Shown: one piece after another, positions 1 to 9,660 of the stretch | Layout: every line of letters begins with the position of its first letter | Position numbering within the stretch: position 1 is the first letter of the stretch | NCBI GenBank assembly: GCA_000934455.1 | Contig: KN884409.1 | Span: 125,331 to 147,278 of the forward strand | Direction of reading: 5' to 3' | DNA from: Apostichopus parvimensis | Taxonomy: Eukaryota; Echinodermata; Holothuroidea; Aspidochirotida; Stichopodidae | DNA length: 21,948 bases | Position numbers and translations under genes: made by a program | The notes under the pieces: model-generated | What the model saw: the letters and a program-made list of their open reading frames with translations, nothing else | Databases searched by the model: none | Told to the model about the DNA's origin: nothing

Positions 1-673
1 GCGCTATATAAATATTACTTATTATTAAATGTTTTGCAACAAGCTGATCTAAGGTAACTTTCATATTTGTGTGCCGGTCAATGATTTTTGGAGTATTTAC
101 TCAAATTACAATAACAATTAAATAAACTCATAGATTATTCTAACAATTGAGGTACATGAGTGAGTAATTAATGAATTTAATAATAATAACAATAATATAA
201 TAATATTAATTAAATGTATTTATAACGTGCAACAATTCCATATAACATATTCAGGCGCTATTACGTAATAAAATTCACAAAAGAAACAAAACATAAATAA
301 TACAATACAAGATGGTAACACTAAAACTGAAAACTAAATGTAGCCACTATCAAATTTGATCCAATTTTCCACATTTTGTCCCCCAGACACTTTTTCTTAT
401 TATTTATAATATTTATTAAATCAAATGCAAAGAGCAGGTTAGAAAACTTTATTAAAAGCTTTTATTTGAAATGAAAACCTGACAAATCAAATTGTGTACG
501 TCGATTTATAGTGTCAATTATCATTGGACACATTGATCAAACTCAACTAAGCAAACACTTTTAAGATATATCCATGAAGCAGTTTTCCCCAATTGACATC
601 TTCAAACCATGTAAATATAGTAATTATCATATCAGGACAAAATGTATACGTTACTAAATTAAATCTGTCTTAC
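1..673 (-). other. MOCS3 intron sequence, truncated at window edge
   Basis: This stretch lies beyond the donor (gtaagac) of the last visible MOCS3 exon. It is very AT-rich, with a run of TAA/ATT-type triplets around 165-225. Neither strand shows a plausible exon of the missing rhodanese domain, so I read it as intron, with the terminal exon or exons off the left edge. Confidence 0.6.
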
Positions 674-3600
674 TTTATCTGAAGGTCCTGCACCACAGAA
701 ACTCTCATAATCTATTAGTCCAGTCACTGTAGGCGTCTCACCACAGACGGAACAATCTTTCTTCCTGGCTCGTAACTTGATGCTTCGGAAGCTTCCATAC
801 AAACCGTCGAACAATAACAACTTTTGAACGTAAGATGCTGCAGAAGATAGGTTGAATACAGAGAACTATTTGGAGAATCAATGGATTCAATTTTTACTTG
901 TTTTCCACACACTGAGGTTAAAAAAAAAAGGCAGTAACATCCAACTTTCCTCAGAAATTTTTGATGCGTAAATTCCAATTCATTGAAACGATCACTTAAA
1001 AAACAGTTGAAAATCTTACATTCTAGAGGCTATGAATAATTTGTTCTGCAAGAAATGGACATGAGATCGGGCTACAACCACTGAGTGTTCAATTCCTTGT
1101 ACCACAAACATTTGTGAGTCTACAGCAACACCCTTTGTGAGTACAGCAAAACCCTTTGTGGGTCTACAGCAAGACCCGTTGTGAGTCCATAGCAGCAATC
1201 TTTGTGAGTCTATAGCAACACTCTTTGTGAGTCTACAGCAACACCTTTGTGAGTCTATAGCAACACCCTTTGTGAGTCTACAGCAACACTCTTTGTGAGT
1301 CTACAGCAACATCCTTTGTGAGTCTATAGCAAGGACATGTAGACTGATAGCCACCAAGGTTAAGTTTTCCTGTCAACTGACCTGCTATTTATGTGCATCT
1401 AATAAGGACAAGCTAACTACCGAGCAATAAAACCTAATTGATTTTGTTCCATGTCGTCTGCTCTCAAAAGTATATCAGTTTCCCCATGCTTGCCTTATGA
1501 ACTTTGCATGTTCACAGTAATGAGTGTCTTCAAAAACTGCCACAGATTTTAAATTATATTCAATCACTTTAAATTATATATTTTTGTATACAATATGATG
1601 AAAATTAATCATCTCCCTACAACACCTTTTTTAAGGAAAGACTGTCTATCAACCATTTCAGGATACTGAACATATTGCCAGAAAACACTCAGCAAAATCA
1701 TAGCTGTCTTTTCCTGGACTCTCAAATGTAGTTCAAGATGCACCAGAACATAATTAGGCCAATTATAATTTGCAGATGCATCCGACCATTAGGGTATCTC
1801 ATTGATACAAAGTTAATGCACACCGCTGTAAACAGCTGATTCTGCCCAGTACTGAGGTATGTATGTCAACCAGGAGGTACAGTATAGTATGCATAGGTAT
1901 ATCTTACCTTTCAAACCAGTGATTATCTTGATGGCTTCCAAGGCTTGCAGGTTTCCCATAATGCCAGGTACTGTGGTAACAAACACACATACATTAGTTA
2001 GACTTAAACATTGGTAACGTCTAACATTGACAAAACCAACATAATAGCTACATCATGGTCACTTGAGAAATAAATCATGAACATATTCTAGTGTACAAAA
2101 AGCTTATTTAACTGCAACATGTTTAAGACTTTAGAATTTAGATTTGTTTTTTTTTCCAGAAAACTTAAGTAAACATACAAAAAACACATTGAATCGTCTA
2201 AACTATTATCTCAAGTAAAACCACCTTTGAACATTTGGCACATGTTCAGAAGTATTTAAATACAACAGAACACCACTTCTAAATAACGGTTGTTTTGGAA
2301 TTTATTTTCACTTTGTTTGTTCTTAGTCACTATATAATTCTATGTTATTGTAAATGAACTTTCCACAAAGTGAATAACTCAAAGGTGACGATTTCCTCTT
2401 GATTTTTCAAAATGAGAAATGTTCGAACAGTTGCATTGAATTGTCTCACAACAAAACGACACTTACAGAACATTACTATCCCACTCAATACCTCCACGCA
2501 GGTATAGCAACATTCAGCTACATGCACACAAAAAAGAAATTTCCAGTTTTAAAACGGTATGCTAGCACACCAGAGATAGTACTTTTCAAATATTATTTCC
2601 TATAGATATGACCCATGATGCATCATCTTTGACCACACTTTTAGATTAATTCCCGTGCCCAACTCACCAACACCTAACACTCCACCATCAGAGCAATTTG
2701 TGACCGTCTCTGGCGGGGGTGGTCGAGGGAACAAACATCTATAGCAGGGTCCTCCCTCGTGGTTGTAAACTGTCAGCTGAGGAAATATGAGAAACGTTCA
2801 ACTGAAATCTTGGACACTTGACTAAAGAATGTTACACATGACTTCGTTGTCGCATAATTTGATTCAGCTTATTAAATATGACAGATTTGAAGCAGAGACT
2901 ATGGCATGTTTGGAATGAGTTCAGTGAATAATTTATCTGGTTTAATATTGCACAAGGCTATGCAAAACTTACCAAAATTCCCTACACACCGTGCAGTTTC
3001 TCTTCCCAGAATCTTTGTCCTTTTCAGTAATATGCAAAAGACACTACTACACAGAACTCAAACTGACCAAAACAAAATGTAAATACTAAATATTTCTTGT
3101 TGTGTATATAGTCTCTTCATTCAACAGGGACTGTCTGTGGAATAGTAGGAATGTGTTTAAATGTGGGCTACCTCTGGGATGAAACAAAGTAATACATCTT
3201 CTTCTCATACACTAATTATCTTCTGTTTTTTTTTCTTTCTTCTTTCTTTACCGTTTTGTTTTTATAACTCACCTGACCTTCAAATCTCAGTGCACTGGCT
3301 GAGACAAGAGGTTTACCAGCTAAGACGCAGGCATCATTCAGAAGGTATCTGGTTGCAACATTGTCTGTGCAATCCAAGACAATGTCATATGTTTGTAAGA
3401 GTTAAGGTACTGTAACTTCTGTGAGCAAGTTTATTTCTGACACTTAACATAAAAATGAAATGATTTGCCATGTCTGGATGTTCATCTGAAATAGAAGCTT
3501 AAAAAGGAAAATGGGTCTCAAAATAGATCGGGATAATTATTAATTTAGTTAATGAAGTCAGAACACTGGACAAACTACTGTAAGGTCAATGGCTTGAATT

Positions 3601-6600
3601 CTACTACCGACAAAATGTTTCTAATTTTCTTAATCTTTCTACAATCTGTGATCTTTTACAAATCTTACACTTGAGAATGTCTTGTGTGTAATACCATGGA
3701 GGTAAAAACAGACCTAGTCATAGACACTCCGACTGAAGTGAGTACAAACTCTACAAAACTACATGATACTTCTTCAAATCAATGACATGTCATTTTACAG
3801 AGTTGATAACTGTTATACCAGCATTTTTTAAGATAGAGAACAAGGAAGCATTTTAAATGAAGTGAAAGGATATAGCTTAATCAGAGGCAAGGCATTCTCC
3901 TGGTCAAGTTGAATATGATGAGGCTTGCATACTATAGATGAATTTAAACTGTGAAAAAAAAAAATAGGAAAATGTTTCAGTCATTTGGAAGAGACTATGC
4001 AGATCTGTTTGATGTAAATATTCCATAACCTGAAGTTTTAACACTAAAATGGTGCACTTTATCTTTATTTTCAGGAATATATCGTGTGTTCTACCCTCCA
4101 ATTACATTTTCTACAAACACATGTTCATAATGCACACATTATGGTAAGAATTTCTTGTCAAATGTATAAGCCATTTGTCTACATGATTCAATGTGCATCC
4201 ATTTTGTTTCAGTGTCTACTTTGGTTAATATCCAATCACTTCTGTTGAGTATGATAATGAGCTGTATTATCAACCTTTATGACTTGATAATATTCTTTGA
4301 CAGATGTCAGCACTGGACAAATAAGCAAATATCATTCCAAGGAATAATTAAGAAGGTGACATTAAGTTAAGTAATTTGATACTTGTCCAAATCACTGAAA
4401 ATTATATCTATCATTAATGGTTTTAGAGATAATTCATTCTTATTTTATTGCAAAGTATTGCCCAAACATATATTCACAAAATGTTTATACAAAATGAAGA
4501 GTTTGAATGAATAAACAGAAGCCTGCAACACCTTGGTGTGTATGAGAATATGTAGAAATGTTGATAGTTAATTCTCATGTTAGTGTTTCAATACCGGTAT
4601 CGTACAAGCCACAGACAGGGCTATTCTTTACGAATCATTCTGGAATGTCGCCATTATTGATAAAGAAATTTCCTTGCTCCTGAGGAATTTGTGATTGAAA
4701 ATAGCTATAGACCATTTTGTTTTCCATGCTTACAGACTACAGCTTTAATTACAAACACAGTCAAAGCTCCTGTTTGCCTTGAACTTGAATTTACTACAGT
4801 CTACCTATATATATACCATACTTGATCATAAATGATAAGATTGGATACATGAAAACATCATCAAATTGTTGTATAAACTATACAGATCTCTTGTTCAGTT
4901 GGTGAGATATTCAAATATTTTTGTCTGAATGATGGAGAGTAACAACCTAATGCAAAATGCAGTTATAAGAGTTATGTCGATGCTACAGTACAGTATGTTC
5001 CACATTCCATGTGAAATTAACTATTATGGTACAACTTTTGAAGTATCTATCATAATAGTCTTCTTTAAAAGCTGTAGAACTGCTCCAGCTTTTTTTTCAG
5101 TTTGTGCTGGTGTTTCACTTACCAATGGATACTGTCAGCTACTGACTTGCATTTTGATTTGCCAAGCCTCTCCTCTGTGTGGAGAACCTGTCGATGGAGA
5201 TTGTCCAGTTCAATTTCATCGTAGTCTACGACTCCAATATGCCCTATAGGTTGGTTGAAGGGACAAACAAAGTAAATACTATGGCTGTAATGTTAGTGAT
5301 GGATATCTTACCTATGTATGTGTCCATACTATGAGATTTTACGATTCACTGAGGGCATACAATCAACGATTTGTTCTCTGTCAGTATAAAAATACATCCT
5401 TTGTCTTTTCCTACCGATCAGGCGCGTAACCAAGGGGGGGGGGGGCAAAGGGGATGCCCCCCCTTGAGCATATTCTTTTTATTTTGTTTTAATATTTTTA
5501 TGATATCGCTAGTAATTTCAAAAGAGAAAATGCTAAGATGCAACTTACAAGGCCTGGGAAGTGCCTTTTCCAGCAATCTGGGAGGCATTTTCAGCCAAAA
5601 GTTTCTTGTACGCTTTGCGCCAATCATGGTGGCACTACGCTTAGATAGTTTGCAATGACGTTTCTACGGCTCTGATAGTTTGCCTACATTTTCGCCCCTC
5701 CCTTGGCAAATTCCTGGCTACGGCCCTGATACCGATTGCATCATGATCCCAATCTATCTTCTAGCTGGGCACATGGACACATACACAAATATGACACAGA
5801 CCATTTTCCTCTCTCTCTCTCTCCTTAACTGGTGTTAAGGGAAGCTGAATGAACGTGGGAGAGGAAGATGCATGCAATTATCTCAAACAGAATGGAATTT
5901 ACCATTGTCTGCTTGGACCTGTGAACTGGCATGGCCCATTCCGTTTAAATATTTCCTTGTCACCTCTTTTTTTCTCATGCAAGGATTTTGCAACAATAAA
6001 ACTCAGTATTTGAAGTTCTTTGGCCTTGCCTAGCTATTGAAACAATACCTGCAACTTTTGAATGAAGGTTGTTATTGCTCCACAGTGTTTCCCATATTTA
6101 GACAAAATTTAATTCTTACACAAAGAATATGTCAAAACATATCTTACCTACACCTGCAGCAGCCAGGTAAATTGCTGATGGACATCCTAAGCCACCAGCT
6201 CCCACAAGGAGTACAGAACTATTGATTAGTGCCAACTGACCTGAAAATACAAACACCAGACTCTCAACAAAATTTTCACAATTTTAATTGGCAAGATCAA
6301 TGATATGGTATTAAATAGATTACATCTATTACACATGAGTCTTTTTGAATGAGTTATTATGTTTGCAAGTAAATTACAAACATGCTTTTGATGACACTTT
6401 CTTTCAATAGCTTAATCAATTCCCGATGCAACTTTAGTTTTCAGGATATTTAATAACAGTACAGTTAAATCAAGATGATTCTCAAGCAATTTAACAATCT
6501 AATTTCATCTTACTGTCTTGATAACTGTGTTGACATTTAAATTTGTTTATGGGATTGACAATCTGGGTTATAAGAGGAAATAAATTGCATTATATCACAA

Positions 6601-7888
6601 ATATGGCTTATAATGTGCACTAGTGAAGGCTCACTTCTGTATGTCTTCAATAATGATATTATTGCTCACTTCCCTTTATTTGACCCTTGAATAATTAGTA
6701 AAAATTATGAGGAATGTGAAAGGAACTGATATTACCTTTGACCCCAATCTCTGGAAGGATGAGTTGCCTACTGTATCTTTTGATGTCTTTATTACATAAC
6801 TCATTCACCTTTCTTTTGTCATCCTCTGATCCTTCTCTGTCAATTCCTTCATCAGGATTTGGCAGCTGGAGATTCTGCAACTAATCAAACCACATGAAAT
6901 ATCATTGCTTAAAAGCATATATGCTATAGTCAACAAATAGAATAAGAATTTTCAACGATAATTGGCAACAAGGAATGCAAGCCACTTATAATATTTTGCT
7001 GTGGATTATGTATGAAGGTGAATAATGTGAGTTGTTATGATTGGACCTATATGCACATTGATCCATGGGTGGAATGTGGAGATATGATGTAGAAGAGGGA
7101 TTGTAAAGGAGTAATTCTTCCAAAGTTGATGAGGAAAGATTTTTTCACTTCTTTACAGTGCTCATTAATCATGGCATTCCATATTTTTGCCTAGGGTTAC
7201 ATAAGAAAAGTCCACATCAAGCAGTTGCCACAATAAATGGACCTTGGCTATCACAGAATTTTCCACTAGCAACAATATTTCTTACTTTAATATTTACCAT
7301 ACTGAACAGACCTGACTTCTGAGGAAGGCTTTCAAGGTATGTATTTGACTATGTATTTTTTTTTGTATTGAAATGTATGTAGCCTAGTAATTACCTCCTA
7401 CCTCTGATGCATCATTAACCATTACATGCCACATCCATGCTACAGACTTTCAAACCTAGGCTAGGCCTATCACTGTAGTGTAAAATCACGATCACTTAGT
7501 CTTAGTTAGGGCTATCTTTGGCTAAGCTCTGTAAATGTCAATGATATACATACTTACTGCCAAATTAATGACTGTGACAACTACACTAACGTTAGGCCTG
7601 GTATTTACGCCTTTAAGTAAGGCCTATTCTGTAGGCAAGAAGATCACTGTAAATTCGATGAGTATTGTGGGCTTAGGACGAAGACGACATTGACAGCTAA
7701 TACCAGGCAACATGTTGTTACACTAACAGTGTTAGGACGGGTTATACGAAAATGTCAATTAATTCAGATGATTGTACCTCTTTTTGCTTGCAGAGATGAA
7801 GTTTTTCCTTTAACTCAGCTATCTGTTTTCGAGCCTCTACAAGATCTCCGAGGAGCGTGGAAGAATCAGAAAGATCGCCTTTTTCCAT
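674..7888 (-). CDS. MOCS3: MOCS3/UBA4 adenylyltransferase-sulfurtransferase, 3'-partial
   Basis: E1-like enzyme that adenylates the C-terminal Gly of MOCS2A and URM1 and then passes sulfur to them, for molybdopterin synthesis and tRNA wobble-uridine thiolation in the cytosol (family knowledge). Exons in coding order: 7888-7778, 6874-6736, 6240-6148, 5243-5123, 3948-3874, 3390-3273, 2776-2668, 1970-1908, 837-674. They join to 993 nt (331 codons) with no stop. Residues 1-37 are charged and coil-like. [10 protein letters not shown] lies in exon 2, the ATP loop GAGGLG at 97-102, VDYDEIE at 120-126, R132, K145 and DCTDN at 186-190. Zinc pairs are C230/C233 and C305/C308. NCSDGGVLG carries the likely thioester Cys, C247. 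The start is the first ATG after an in-frame stop at 7948-7946. The rhodanese domain (about 130 codons in the human protein) is missing and should lie left of the window. As I recall, human MOCS3 is a single coding exon, so this nine-exon form is the intron-rich state. Confidence 0.95.
1110..1333. repeat. 23-bp minisatellite, about 10 copies
   Basis: Tandem array with the consensus ctttgtgagtctacagcaaca plus two variable bases. Successive units start 23 bp apart (1111, 1134 and onward). The main variation is taca versus tata and a few indels or substitutions in units 2-4. It lies wholly inside the 838-1907 MOCS3 intron. The rest of that intron shows nothing recognisable. Confidence 0.93.
1971..2667. 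other. MOCS3 intron, nothing recognised
   Basis: AT-rich intron between the exon ending at 2668 and the exon starting at 1970. A short ORF on each strand around 2345-2605 is an open-frame accident in low-complexity sequence, with no exon signals or family match. Confidence 0.6.
2777..3272. other. MOCS3 intron, nothing recognised
   Basis: GT-AG intron with donor gtgagtt (minus strand) after the RFEGQ codons and acceptor CAG before LTVYN. It holds a T-rich tract on the plus strand near 3226-3265 and no recognisable element. Confidence 0.6.
3391..3873 (-). other. U12-type AT-AC intron of MOCS3 (phase 2)
   Basis: This intron separates the exon ending at 3874 (codons to IKL) from the exon starting at 3390 ([10 protein letters not shown]). 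On the minus strand it opens with ATATCCTTT (3873-3865), an exact match to the minor-spliceosome 5' site. TACCTTAAC (3409-3401) matches the U12 branch consensus TTCCTTAAC at 8 of 9 positions. The intron ends in AC (3392-3391), about 11 nt after the branch adenosine. No GT-AG alternative works: an in-frame TAA stands 5 codons before TATGAC and no AG lies between them. The AT-AC join keeps frame (CT+A = Leu) and gives the residues expected for the family. Confidence 0.88.
3949..5122. other. MOCS3 intron, nothing recognised
   Basis: A GT-AG intron of 1174 bp, the largest MOCS3 intron in the window. It has an A/T tract near 3953-3964 that is the polypyrimidine tract of the downstream exon on the minus strand. 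I see no repeat structure or coding segment on either strand. Confidence 0.55.
5419..5728. mobile_element. hAT-like MITE, 310 bp, with 8-bp target duplication
   Basis: Non-autonomous DNA transposon relic in a MOCS3 intron. Its left end CAGGCGCGTAACCAAGG is mirrored by the right end, which on the minus strand reads CAGGGCCGTAGCCAGG. Flanks ctaccgat (5411-5418) and ataccgat (5729-5736) match at 7 of 8 bases and fit the hAT target pattern nTnnnnAn. A 12-G run (5434-5445) follows the left end. The open frames inside it have no transposase signature, so they are shadows. Confidence 0.8.
5811..5823. repeat. CT dinucleotide microsatellite
   Basis: A short run of about 6 CT units in the 5244-6147 MOCS3 intron, downstream of the MITE. 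Confidence 0.7.
6241..6735. other. MOCS3 intron, nothing recognised
   Basis: AT-rich GT-AG phase-1 intron that splits the Gly84 codon just before the nucleotide-binding loop. No repeats or second genes are visible. Confidence 0.6.
6875..7777. other. MOCS3 first intron, nothing recognised
   Basis: First coding intron, donor gtacaatc after codon 37 and acceptor tagttgcag. I see no mobile element or coding segment. Several taggcctag-type words near 7455-7465 and 7590-7630 may be diffuse repeat remnants but do not resolve into a unit. Confidence 0.5.
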
Positions 7889-8200
7889 TTCAAGATATTT
7901 TCTGATTCTGACCACAGCTGGTGCGGGTTGCGGGTTATGTTGCAACTATATGCGATTGAGAAGCTTCGTATGGAACGCGAACAGAACTAGTACAGAGTCG
8001 GATTGTTTTTTCATTGAAAAAATTGAAAAAAAGACACTTTCATTGCCATGTAAATATTCACATTTCACGGGATACCCTTCAGCCAGACTAACATCAGATA
8101 AACCTAATTAGTGATTTATACACTGTTGATCTGATTTAAGAAATTTTGTGTGCCACACGTAATGTTTTCTTTTTTATTTGCATTCCCCTGTGCTATTTTG

Positions 8201-8524
8201 CTAGAGACATGTTATGTTTGCAGCCAGAGTATGGTACCACAAGAACGGTGGCGCGGCAATGAAACACAGTATGAATGTCAGTATAGGCCACAAAAAAAAA
8301 ATTAATTGGATGGTAATGAAAATACATTTCACAATATGCACACGAAATGTTATTTTCTGATCTTCGGAGGTCATTCTTATGATTTTTTCTTGTTCAACTT
8401 GATTGTTAAGTTGTTCAACTGGTGATGTGCGGAGTCTTCCGTGGATTTGATATTTCTGGTTTGTGAACTTGGAAAAGGGGGTTTGTTTCTGTTCTTCACT
8501 TGTTTTCGAAGCAATTTTGTTCAT
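8201..8524 (-). CDS. Candidate small membrane protein, 107 aa, unknown
   Basis: I do not recognise this protein. The frame opens with ATG at 8524 and closes with TAG at 8203-8201. Residues 1-60 are hydrophilic and rich in Lys, Gln and Glu. From about residue 62 a long hydrophobic stretch, CIFITIQLIFFLWPILTFIL, suggests one or two membrane segments. It lies about 310 bp upstream of the MOCS3 start, on the same strand. No flanking splice sites, poly(A) signal or family motif support it, and the plus-strand frame over the same place is also open, so it may be chance or a transposon remnant. Confidence 0.25.
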   Translation of the reverse strand: MNKIASKTSEEQKQTPFSKFTNQKYQIHGRLRTSPVEQLNNQVEQEKIIRMTSEDQKITFRVHIVKCIFITIQLIFFLWPILTFILCFIAAPPFLWYHTLAANITCL

Positions 8525-8601
8525 CGTGGCTGCACTGCAGTGATGTCGAATGGGGTGTGGTGCCTTTGCCTATCTCAGTATTTGAGAAAGTGGTCGGATG
8601 T

Positions 8602-8881
8602 TATCATCCTAGCGCTCCCGTGTGTAATCATATCATCTAGTCGCGTTACAACTCGTTTTGCTTCAAATCACTTTCATCTTGAAGGACCTTGGCGTCGATG
8701 CACCGGTATCTTCTATACATGTAACACTCTCGATAAGCGTTTTAGTTTAGTTCCGCTTGACCATTACGTTAGTTGTTTGTGACAGTTCACGTAGGAAAGT
8801 ACTTTCTGGATATTGCAGGTCTTGCAACTGTTGCTGGTTTGGTACTTTGACTTCTGTTACAACGGGAGCGCTAGGATGATA
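8602..8881. mobile_element. Inverted-repeat element with perfect 20-bp arms
   Basis: Arms at 8602-8621 (TATCATCCTAGCGCTCCCGT) and 8862-8881 are exact reverse complements, 280 bp end to end. If the outer TA on each side is the target duplication, this is a small TA-flanked MITE of the Tc1/mariner kind. Because TA is palindromic, that cannot be told apart from longer arms. The interior carries a block (about 8790-8855) repeated in diverged form just outside the element (about 8917-8980). Confidence 0.6.
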
Positions 8882-9162
8882 GCGTGTACATGTATACATT
8901 CCCTGCAGTTTGTGTGTAGGAAATTACATTTTGGATTTTAATCGCATTGCAACTATTGCTGGTTTGGTTAAACGACTTCTCTTTTCTAATTTGGTGGAGG
9001 CTTCAGGGAATAATTTATTCACAAAAATGGGGGCCCCCGAAACGGCTCCAAAAAAACAGATAACTATATTATATATATACTTTGATTGCTGTTTGTGTAG
9101 ATACATCTAACACCCGAAAAGAGCCTTTGTTTAGTGCCGCTTGACCGACGTTGCGTAATCAC
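8716..9162. repeat. Diverged duplicated blocks
   Basis: Two motifs recur. A segment with gccgcttgacc followed by acgtt occurs near 8750 (as ttccgcttgacc) and near 9135. A segment gtaggaaa...gcaact.ttgctggtttggt occurs near 8791-8845 and 8917-8970. The order (A, B, B', A') suggests nested insertion or local duplication of one repeat family, partly inside the inverted-repeat element. Confidence 0.5.
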
Positions 9163-9167
9163 AAAAA

Positions 9168-9330
9168 AACGGGAGCCCCCGAATCGGCTCCCAGTTCAAA
9201 GGCTCCCGAAACAAAAACAAAAAAATAAAACAAACGGGAGCCAGTACAATGTGGCAAAGGCTCCCCAAAAACGGGAGCCCCTGAAAAAACGGGAGCCCCC
9301 GAAAAAACGGGGTCCTTCGGCTCCCAGTAG
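9168..9330. repeat. GGGAGCC/GGCTCCC hairpin-forming repeat field
   Basis: Irregular repeat made of acgggagcc(cccgaaaa) units and the reverse-complement word ggctccc, four or more of each, separated by A-rich spacers. The words can pair, so the stretch can fold into several alternative hairpins. The open frames here (KREPPKKR-like reads on plus) are by-products of the repeat. A 14-G run follows at 9339-9352. A lone related copy (gggggcccccgaaacggctcc) lies near 9030. Confidence 0.8.
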
Positions 9331-9366
9331 AGGCTTACGGGGGGGGGGGGGGTGGAGTGAGGTGGC

Positions 9367-9660
9367 ATGATATATACTACTCAAGTTATTCACTTGGTTA
9401 CATTTATTCACTCAATTATGTTTTCAAATGATCTTTTCAGTCTCAACTTTTGTCTTAAAATCATTTTTAAGTTAGCTCCTCCAGCTTTTTTAACTATAGG
9501 TTTAACACTATTTTATGTGGGATACAAATATATGACTAGTGCTCAAATGAGTACCTTGCAGAATGAAGAGGATGCATATTGTTTCGATGGCACCACCATC
9601 TGTTATCAAAGGAACAAAGAATTCAGCGTCTCAAACTGTCCAAATTGTCAATTAAACTGA
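9367..9660 (+). CDS. Candidate 97-aa ORF or 3' exon, unknown
   Basis: I do not recognise this frame. It runs from ATG at 9367 to TGA at 9658-9660. A hydrophobic stretch (about residues 29-53, including FLTIGLTLFYVGY) is followed by a polar tail with four cysteines (C, C, then CPNC near the end). Two poly(A) signals AATAAA lie just downstream (9693-9698 and 9704-9709), which would suit a plus-strand terminal exon. No upstream exon was found, and the frame begins right after a G run and repeat field, so it may be random. Confidence 0.25.
   Translation: MIYTTQVIHLVTFIHSIMFSNDLFSLNFCLKIIFKLAPPAFLTIGLTLFYVGYKYMTSAQMSTLQNEEDAYCFDGTTICYQRNKEFSVSNCPNCQLN

Noticed and set aside
3391..3430. GT-AG acceptor (cacag or ttacag near 3410-3430) for the MOCS3 exon at 3390
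   Set aside because: Either would bring an in-frame TAA before TATGAC. The AT-AC model keeps the frame.
4929..5249. 106-codon plus-strand frame
   Set aside because: Its right half is antisense to a confirmed MOCS3 exon (5243-5123). It is a shadow.
5371..5658. Open frames over the MITE on both strands
   Set aside because: They are made of transposon ends and G-run sequence and lack any transposase feature.
7889..7945. 19-codon upstream extension of the MOCS3 frame
   Set aside because: The frame begins after a TAG with TTG and contains no ATG before 7888. The ATG at 7888 fits the family N-terminus, so the shorter start is used.
9134..9411. Lys/Arg/Pro-rich frames on both strands
   Set aside because: These are translations of the GGGAGCC repeat, not a protein.
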